From DATKSG01 sp035531775 (lineage in GTDB: Bacteria > Actinomycetota > Acidimicrobiia > Acidimicrobiales > UBA8190), in assembly GCA_035531775.1 (NCBI GenBank), contig DATKSG010000067.1:1-10686 (forward strand): DNA of 10,686 nt. The letters are read 5' to 3'. This document shows positions 5,469 through 10,686 of the stretch, piece by piece. The translations under genes were made by a program, and so were the position numbers. The notes beneath the pieces are model-generated. The model saw only the letters and a program-made list of their open reading frames with translations. It ran no database searches and was not told where the DNA came from. The number at the start of each line of letters is the position of its first letter. Position 1 is the first letter of the stretch.

Positions 5469-7049
5469 GTGCCAAGCATGACGAGCCGTGCCGTCGGAAC
5501 ACCGACGGCGCCCGGTGGTGGGTCGATGAGGACCTCCCGACGTGGGCGCCTGCCCCGCCTGACCGTGGTCCTCGTGGTCGTGGGCCTGGTGACCGCCGCC
5601 TGTGGGGCGCGCGTGGGCCCGTATCTCGGCGCCGGCCAGGGTGTGGGCGGAGGCAGCAACTCGAACGCCTCGTCGGCCACCACCACCCCCGGAGCGGCGG
5701 CGTCGCAGGGTGCCACGGGCACCGCGACCGGCACCGCCGGCGGCTCCACGGCCGGCAACGGTGGGACCAACGGTGGCGGCACCGGCACCAACCAGCCCAT
5801 CGTGGCTCCCCCCTCGGGCTTCAATTACGACCCGGCGGCCGAGGCGGCTGCCTGCAAGGGCACCACCGGCAACACGGCGTCGGCCACCGGCATCACCCCG
5901 AGCTCGGTGCTGGTGGGCAACGTGAGCGGGATCACCGGGCCGCTGAACGGCAGCTTCCAACAGGGCCAGGACGCGGCCGTGGCTCTGTTCGACGCGCTCG
6001 ACGCCGCCGGCGGTCTCTGTGGGCGCCAGGTGACGGTGGACAAGGAAGACGACGGGCAGAACTCCACCACCAACAAGAACGACGTGGACGACCTCATGAA
6101 CAAGGGCGTGTTCGCCTTCGTGGGCTCGACCTCCGACGCCGACAACGGCGGGGTGGCCGACATGGCGGCCAAGGCCATCCCCGACTTCGGCTTCGCCATC
6201 AACTGCAACCGCAGCCAGTCCACCGACTACTGGTCGGTGGACGGCGGGAGCTGCTACGAGCCGGGCGGCCCGGGCACCGCCTTCGAGATCGGCGACGGCA
6301 CCTTCCTCCTGGCCCAGCAGCAGGGGTACCTGCCCAAGAAGATGGCCTTCCTGGCCTACGACATCGCCATCAGCGCCCAGGCGGCCAAGCAGTTCCGCTA
6401 CGTCTACACCCACAGCTTCGGGGGGACGGCCTGCTACGAGGACGAGTCGATATCGCCGGTGGGCGCCTCGCTCGAGAGCGACGTGCAGCAGATGCAGGCC
6501 AACGGCTGTCAGGGCGTTTACACCACCTTGGACGTGACCGGCAACGCCAAATTGCTCCAAGCCCTGCAGCAGCAGAACGTGCACATGCCGTATGTCGGCA
6601 CCACTTTCGACGGCTACACCCCCTCGCAGATCTCCCTGGCCGGCGAGTCCGCCGCCCAAGGCCTGCTGGTGACGCTGCCCTTCATCCCGCTCGACGAGAC
6701 CCAGACCATGGACGTCATGTACCAGCAGCAGCTGGCCAAGTACGTTCCCGGCGCCACCCCGAGCGGGTTCGGCTTCTTGTCGTGGTTGGCCGGGCAGATG
6801 TTCATCTACACCATGCTCGAAGCAGGCCGGAACCCGACGCACGCCAGTTTGCTCAACGCCCTCAACGGGCTGAAGGGCTATGACGCCGGGGGGGCCGTCG
6901 GGCCCTATACACCCGGCACCCACAGCGTGGGCCCGTGTGTCATGGACGTGGTGGTGAAGGGCAACGACTTCGTCCGCCATGCGCCCGCCTCGGGGCTCTT
7001 CTGCGGCGGCCAGCCCATAGCGGCCTCAGACAGCCACGGAAACAGCTGA
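5469..7049 (+). CDS. livK: Substrate-binding lipoprotein of a branched-chain amino acid/amide-type ABC transporter
   Basis: From GTG 5469 the product has 526 residues. A basic N-region (RTSRRGRLPR, 21-30) and hydrophobic core lead to lipobox VTAAC, with Cys45 the likely lipidated residue. A Gly/Thr/Ala/Ser-rich linker (about 46-115) follows. Then comes a type I periplasmic-binding fold of the Peripla_BP_6 kind (about 145-515): 'VLVGNVSGITGPLNGSFQQGQDAAVALFDALDAAGGLCGRQV', 'VFAFVGSTSDADNGG', 'GYLPKKMAFLAYD' and 'PYVGTTFDGYTP'. The protein would capture solute outside the membrane and deliver it to the fused permease 13 bp downstream. The family binds leucine/isoleucine/valine, but also urea, amides, aromatic acids and others, so the ligand is open. 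Several Cys in the domain suggest disulfides. Starting at ATG 5526 would leave the lipobox intact (Cys26). Confidence 0.88.
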   Translation: MPSMTSRAVGTPTAPGGGSMRTSRRGRLPRLTVVLVVVGLVTAACGARVGPYLGAGQGVGGGSNSNASSATTTPGAAASQGATGTATGTAGGSTAGNGGTNGGGTGTNQPIVAPPSGFNYDPAAEAAACKGTTGNTASATGITPSSVLVGNVSGITGPLNGSFQQGQDAAVALFDALDAAGGLCGRQVTVDKEDDGQNSTTNKNDVDDLMNKGVFAFVGSTSDADNGGVADMAAKAIPDFGFAINCNRSQSTDYWSVDGGSCYEPGGPGTAFEIGDGTFLLAQQQGYLPKKMAFLAYDIAISAQAAKQFRYVYTHSFGGTACYEDESISPVGASLESDVQQMQANGCQGVYTTLDVTGNAKLLQALQQQNVHMPYVGTTFDGYTPSQISLAGESAAQGLLVTLPFIPLDETQTMDVMYQQQLAKYVPGATPSGFGFLSWLAGQMFIYTMLEAGRNPTHASLLNALNGLKGYDAGGAVGPYTPGTHSVGPCVMDVVVKGNDFVRHAPASGLFCGGQPIAASDSHGNS

Positions 7050-7062
7050 GGTCGCCGGCCCG

Positions 7063-9030
7063 ATGAGCGTCTACTGGCCTTTCATCATCATCGGGCTGTT
7101 CACCGGCAGCATCTACGGCCTCGCCGCTATGGGCGTGGTGCTCACCTACAAGACCACCGGCGTCTTCAACTTCGCCTATGGCGGTATCGCCATGGTGTGC
7201 GGCTACGCCTACTGGCAGTTCCACGACGTGTGGCACCTCACCGCCTGGATCGCCATCCCCCTGCTCATGCTGGTGGTGGCACCGGTGATCGGGCTCGTCT
7301 TCGAGCAGTTGTTCCGCCCGCTGGCCGGGCTGTCGGCCGAGATACCCATCGTCGTCTCCCTGGCCATGCTGGCGCTGCTCCAGGCTGTGGCCGTGCTGTT
7401 CTGGAAGGGGACTTCCCACGGCCTGCAGCCGGTGATCCCCCGGTCCACCTTCCGCTTCGGCCACCTCTACGTCGGCTACGACCAGCTCGGCACCCTCACC
7501 TGCGCGCTGGCGGCGGCGGCGTTCTTGTGGTGGCTGCTGCGTCACACCCGCTTCGGCACGGCCACCCGGGCCGTGGTCGACAACCGGGACCTGTCGGCCA
7601 TGATCGGGGTGAACGGCGACAACGTGCGCCGCACGGCCTGGCTGATCTCGTCCATGTTCGCCGCCCTGGTCGGACTGCTGCTCAGCCCGACGCAGGGTGT
7701 GGACCCCAACGGGCTCGTGCTCATCGCCATCGGCGGCTTCACCGCGGCGGTGCTCGGACGGCTCACCAGCCTGCCCTGGGCCTTCGGCGGGTCGCTGGCC
7801 CTGGGCGTGTTCCAAAGCGTCCTGTCGCGCTGGAGCAGCTCGGGCATCATCGCCAACGTCGAGGCCTCCATCCCCTTCCTGGTGCTGTTCGTGCTCCTCA
7901 TCGTCATGGGCGGGAGCTTGAAGGAAGCCGGCCTGGCGGTGCGCCCCATGGCCCTGGCCGGCAACGTCGCGGGGCCGGTCGAAGAGGACGAGGTGGGCCA
8001 CGCCCGTCGTGCCCAGCGCTCCACGGCGTTCGGCACGGTGGCCTTCGTGGTGGCCCTGTGCCTGCCCATGGTGCTGTCGGGCCCCAAGATCTCGGTTCTC
8101 ACCGCCGGCGCCATCTTCACCATCGTGGCCGTCACCGTGGTGGTGCTCACCGGCTGGGCCGGCCAGATCTCGCTGGCCCAGTTCACCTTCGTGGGGGTCG
8201 GCGCCTTCGCCGTGGGCCACTGGTCGGGCCACAGCGGCGAGAACTTCCTGTGGGCCACGCTGGCCGGGGCCGCCCTGGCCGTCCCCATCGGCCTGTTCGT
8301 GGGCCTGCCGTCACTGCGGCTCAAGGGCCTCTATCTGGCACTGGCCACCTTCGCCGCGGCGCTCATCATGGACAACATCGTCTTCAACAGCCAGTCGGTG
8401 AGCAACGGCATCACGGGTATCACCGCCCCCCACCCGCGCATCTTCGGCGTGTCCTTCGCCTCCACCACCGCCCTGTACGAGTTGAGCCTGGCTGTGCTCG
8501 GGGTGGTGCTGCTCGTTGCGTTCGTGCTGCGCCGCGGCCCCATCGGCCGCCGATTGCTCATCCTGCGCGACTCGCCGCTGGCCTCGTCCACCTTGGGGGT
8601 CAACCTCACCATCACCAAGTTGGTGGCCTTCGCCGCCTGCGGCGTGGTGGCGGCCATCGCCGGGGCGCTGTTCGCCGGGTACCAGCAGTCGATCACCCCG
8701 TTCGACTTCCAGTGGTCGCAGTCGCTCGAGGTGCTGCTGCTGGTGGTGCTGGGCGGCCGGTCGCTTCTGACCGGTTCGGTCATCGCCGGGCTGGTCTACA
8801 TGATCGGCACGCTGAATCTGTTCCCCATCCCGGCTGGCTGGCACTCCTACATCCAGCTGGGCATCGCCGTCGGGGTGATAGGCCTCGGCCGCAACCCCGA
8901 GGGCACGGTGGCCATCTCGCGAGCCGAGACCAAGCGCACGTTGTCGATCCTCCATCCCCGGCCGCGCCGGCCACTGCAGTTCGAGACCCTCGCCGGCTCA
9001 CCGCGCCTGGAGGTGCACAGTGGCTCCTGA
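7063..9030 (+). CDS. Fused LivH-LivM permease of a branched-chain amino acid-type ABC transporter
   Basis: One 655-residue frame contains both permease subunits that are usually separate. Residues 1-290 match LivH: 'GSIYGLAAMGVVLTYKTTGVFNFAYGGIAM' near the start and the ATPase-contacting loop 'ATRAVVDNRDLSAMIGVNGDNVRR' (about 167-190). A polar linker (about 295-322, including EEDEVGHARRAQR) joins them. Residues 323-620 match LivM: 'GWAGQISLAQFTFVGVGAFA' (364-383), 'LPSLRLKGLYLALATFA' (415-431) and a second contact loop, 'RRLLILRDSPLASSTLGVN' (496-514). Each half has its own set of hydrophobic segments, so one polypeptide could form the whole channel. The ATG at 7063 has GAGGT at 7048-7052, overlapping the upstream stop. 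Its C-terminal tail is basic and probably cytoplasmic. Its 3' end overlaps livG by 11 bp. Confidence 0.93.
   Translation: MSVYWPFIIIGLFTGSIYGLAAMGVVLTYKTTGVFNFAYGGIAMVCGYAYWQFHDVWHLTAWIAIPLLMLVVAPVIGLVFEQLFRPLAGLSAEIPIVVSLAMLALLQAVAVLFWKGTSHGLQPVIPRSTFRFGHLYVGYDQLGTLTCALAAAAFLWWLLRHTRFGTATRAVVDNRDLSAMIGVNGDNVRRTAWLISSMFAALVGLLLSPTQGVDPNGLVLIAIGGFTAAVLGRLTSLPWAFGGSLALGVFQSVLSRWSSSGIIANVEASIPFLVLFVLLIVMGGSLKEAGLAVRPMALAGNVAGPVEEDEVGHARRAQRSTAFGTVAFVVALCLPMVLSGPKISVLTAGAIFTIVAVTVVVLTGWAGQISLAQFTFVGVGAFAVGHWSGHSGENFLWATLAGAALAVPIGLFVGLPSLRLKGLYLALATFAAALIMDNIVFNSQSVSNGITGITAPHPRIFGVSFASTTALYELSLAVLGVVLLVAFVLRRGPIGRRLLILRDSPLASSTLGVNLTITKLVAFAACGVVAAIAGALFAGYQQSITPFDFQWSQSLEVLLLVVLGGRSLLTGSVIAGLVYMIGTLNLFPIPAGWHSYIQLGIAVGVIGLGRNPEGTVAISRAETKRTLSILHPRPRRPLQFETLAGSPRLEVHSGS
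9009..9014 (+). promoter_or_regulatory. Ribosome binding site for livG inside the permease gene
   Basis: GGAGGT followed by the 5-base spacer GCACA leads to GTG at 9020. It supports the 11-bp overlap with the permease gene as real and implies translational coupling. Confidence 0.7.
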
Positions 9031-9778
9031 CACCTTGCTGGTGGCGAGCGCCATCTCGGTGCGCTTCGGCGGCTTGCACGCCCTGGACTCGGTGGACCTG
9101 GCCGTGCCGGCCGGCGAGATCACCGGGCTCATCGGGCCCAACGGGGCGGGCAAGACCACGATGTTCAACGTGCTGAGCGGGCTGATCCAGCCCGTCAACG
9201 GGCGGGTCCACATGGACGGGCATGACATCACGTCGTGGCCCACCCACCGCCGTGGCCGGGCCGGCATGGCCCGGACCTTCCAGCGCCTGGAGCTCTTCGC
9301 CCGCATGAGCGTGGAGGACAACCTCATCGCCGCCTGGGAGTCGTCGCACCCCGGGGCCATCTTGGGCCGGGGCCGGTCCGAGCGCCGGCGCCGGGTGGCC
9401 GAAGTGATGGAACTGGTGGGCCTGCGCGCCATCGGCCGTAGGGTGGCGGGCGAGCTCCCCACCGGCCTCGGGCGCATGGTCGAGCTGGGCCGGGCCCTGT
9501 GCACCGACCCCAAGATCCTCCTGCTCGACGAGCCCAGCTCGGGCCTGGACCTGACCGAGACCAACCGCTTCAGCGCCGTCATCCGCTCGCTCGTGCGCGA
9601 TCACCACGGGCCTCTCGGCATCCTCCTGGTCGAGCACGACATGGCCCTGGTCATGGAGGTGTGCGACAGCATCACGGTGCTCGACTTCGGGCGGCGCATC
9701 GCCCAGGGCACGCCGAGCGAGATCCGCGGCGACGCCGCTGTGCGGGCCGCCTATCTGGGGGACTCCGATGTCGCCTGA
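9020..9778 (+). CDS. livG: ABC transporter ATP-binding protein, LivG type
   Basis: The 252-residue cytoplasmic ATPase shows Walker A GPNGAGKTT (39-47), a Q-loop in 'ARTFQRLELF' (Q88), Walker B 'ILLLDEPSSGLD' (166-177) and the switch His206 in 'LVEHDMALVM'. The LivG subtype follows from 'GLIGPNGAGKTTMFNVLSG', the 'RTFQ' Q-loop and the C-terminal 'VRAAYLG'. The ABC signature is divergent: 'LPTGLGRMVELGRAL' (146-160) replaces the usual LSxGQ, though LivG proteins often deviate here. It is expected to pair with LivF under the fused permease and hydrolyse ATP for uptake. The GTG start at 9020 has a good upstream site and gives an 11-bp overlap with the permease; the 3' end overlaps livF by another 11 bp. 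Confidence 0.93.
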   Translation: MAPDTLLVASAISVRFGGLHALDSVDLAVPAGEITGLIGPNGAGKTTMFNVLSGLIQPVNGRVHMDGHDITSWPTHRRGRAGMARTFQRLELFARMSVEDNLIAAWESSHPGAILGRGRSERRRRVAEVMELVGLRAIGRRVAGELPTGLGRMVELGRALCTDPKILLLDEPSSGLDLTETNRFSAVIRSLVRDHHGPLGILLVEHDMALVMEVCDSITVLDFGRRIAQGTPSEIRGDAAVRAAYLGDSDVA

Positions 9779-10502
9779 CACGAGCCGGCTGAGCCACGCC
9801 GCGCCGCCGGCGCTCGAGATCGAGGACCTAAGCGTCTCCTACGGCGGCATGCGCGCCCTGTCGGGGCTCTCGCTCACCGTGCCACCCGGCGCGGTCGTGG
9901 CCCTGCTGGGCGCCAACGGGGCGGGCAAGAGCACCACGCTGCGGGCCATCTCAGGGCTGGTGCACCCGGACCGGGGTCGCATCCGGGTCAACGGGGTGCG
10001 CGTGGACCGGCGCCCGGCGTATGCCATCGCCCGCCTGGGCGTGGTGCACGTGCCGGAGGGTCGAGGCATCTTCCCGAGCCTCACGGTGCAGGAGAATCTC
10101 GAGATGTGCATCTACGCCGTGGGGGAGGACGTGGACCCGGTGTCGGGGGCCAGTGCCCTCTTCCCGGCGCTCGGCACCCGGCTCAAGCAGCTGGCCGGCA
10201 GCCTTTCGGGCGGCGAGCAGCAGATGCTCTCGCTGGCCCGGGCGCTTCTGTCGAAGCCCAAGCTCCTCATGGTGGACGAGATCTCCATGGGGCTGGCCCC
10301 CATCATCGTCCAGCAGCTCTTCGACGCCCTGCGGGAGCGGGCGGCGGCGGGGACCAGCCTGCTTCTTGTGGAGCAGTACATCGATGCGGCGCTGGAATTG
10401 GCCGATTACGTATATGTCATGGAGAAGGGTCGGGTCGTCGATGTCGGGCAACCCGAGGATGTTCGCCACGGCGGGCTCGTGTCCGCCTATCTCGGCGGCT
10501 GA
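9768..10502 (+). CDS. livF: ABC transporter ATP-binding protein, LivF type
   Basis: The 244-residue ATPase has Walker A GANGAGKST (48-56), the LivF-typical 'VPEGRGIFPSLTVQENL' (95-111), signature LSGGEQQ (146-152), Walker B 'LLMVDEISMGLAP' (166-178) and Gln203 in 'LVEQYIDAAL' where most ABC proteins have the switch His. That Gln is usual in LivF, so the His of LivG may serve the catalytic site of the pair. A non-conserved N-terminal extension of about 14 residues precedes the domain. The ATG at 9768 follows GGGGGA (9757-9762) by 5 bases. It completes the operon's set of binding protein, fused permease and two ATPases. Confidence 0.94.
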   Translation: MSPDTSRLSHAAPPALEIEDLSVSYGGMRALSGLSLTVPPGAVVALLGANGAGKSTTLRAISGLVHPDRGRIRVNGVRVDRRPAYAIARLGVVHVPEGRGIFPSLTVQENLEMCIYAVGEDVDPVSGASALFPALGTRLKQLAGSLSGGEQQMLSLARALLSKPKLLMVDEISMGLAPIIVQQLFDALRERAAAGTSLLLVEQYIDAALELADYVYVMEKGRVVDVGQPEDVRHGGLVSAYLGG

Positions 10503-10520
10503 GAAAGAGGGGGTCTGACC

Positions 10521-10686
10521 ATGGGTGGGCACAATCTCCACACATCGCAGCAGGGGGGCACGCGCCGGCGGGCCGGGGAGGGCTCCGTGCTCGTCCGGCG
10601 CCTGGCGCGCCTCGGGGTGGGCGGCTTCGTGGGGACGGTGGCATCGCTCGGCCTGGCCGGTGTGGCTCACGCCGACTCGAGCTCGA
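10521..10686 (+). CDS. Exported protein of unknown function, 3' end missing
   Basis: An ATG at 10521, 18 bp after the livF stop and 7 bases behind GAGGGGG (10507-10513), opens a frame that stays open to the window end (55 full codons). The visible part is a signal peptide: a polar, Arg-containing N-region (residues 1-30, with RRR at 15-17 and RR at 26-27), a hydrophobic core 'LGVGGFVGTVASLGLAGV' (31-48) and a likely signal peptidase I site, AHA-DS (49-53). The two Arg pairs are not a convincing Tat motif. The mature protein lies outside, so its function is unknown. The short gap suggests it is transcribed with the liv genes. Confidence 0.65.
   Translation, partial: MGGHNLHTSQQGGTRRRAGEGSVLVRRLARLGVGGFVGTVASLGLAGVAHADSSS

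Noticed and set aside
5304..6980. Minus-strand frame of 558 codons opposite the binding-protein gene
   Set aside because: Composition is typical of an antisense shadow and no motif is visible. The + strand has a lipobox and a complete Peripla_BP_6-like domain.
6940..8232. Minus-strand frame of 430 codons opposite the permease gene
   Set aside because: It is dominated by Gly/His/Glu/Gln/Asp with no hydrophobic core, a mirror of hydrophobic membrane codons. The permease reading is unambiguous.
7197..9176. Plus-strand 659-codon frame overlapping the permease and livG
   Set aside because: It is Arg/Pro/Gly/His-rich out-of-frame translation crossing two real genes. Length alone reflects the scarcity of stop codons at high GC.
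10503..10520. Possible terminator after livF
   Set aside because: The 18-bp gap has no inverted repeat and no T-tract. It holds the ribosome binding site of the next gene, so read-through is more likely.

Overview
The window is very GC-rich, gene-dense bacterial chromosome. Its content suggests a high-GC actinomycete: a LytR-CpsA-Psr (LCP) protein with a C-terminal LytR_C-type domain, a lipoprotein signal with a Cys lipobox, GTG starts behind AGGAGG ribosome binding sites, and strong G/C third-position bias. A deep-branching group such as Acidimicrobiia would fit, but this is inference; no rRNA or marker gene is present to prove it.

Left part (1-4478, + strand): three envelope or secreted proteins. 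First is the 3' end of a DUF4349-type protein (coiled coil plus C-terminal membrane anchor). Six bases later comes an LCP-family protein, probably in the same transcript. After a 210-bp gap with a candidate promoter there is a secreted beta-propeller of the PQQ-binding-like type, with seven recognisable 'D-x-x-T/S-G-x-x-x-W' blades. The stop codons of the LCP and propeller genes both lie inside a near-identical short hairpin.

Middle (4501-5160, - strand): a single-pass membrane protein whose extracellular part resembles the C-terminal domain of RodZ (DUF4115-like) without the usual N-terminal HTH. It is convergent with the propeller gene and divergent from the transporter operon. The 308-bp divergent region (5161-5468) holds short overlapping palindromes, a hairpin in the transporter leader, and a triplicated GTGGTCACCGAGGG-like element around the start of the RodZ-like gene.

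Right part (5469-10502, + strand): a complete Liv/HAAT-type (branched-chain amino acid, amide or urea class) ABC uptake operon: substrate-binding lipoprotein, one fused LivH-LivM permease, LivG ATPase and LivF ATPase. The last three are translationally coupled by two 11-bp overlaps. The lipoprotein would capture the solute outside the membrane, the fused permease would form the channel, and LivG and LivF would power it. The real substrate cannot be read from sequence. Eighteen bases after livF an exported protein begins and runs off the window.

No tRNA, rRNA, CRISPR, transposase or integrase was seen. The most unusual points are the LivHM fusion, the repeated start region of the RodZ-like gene, the palindromes between the divergent genes and the shared stop-codon hairpin. 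I found no clearly new multi-gene system.
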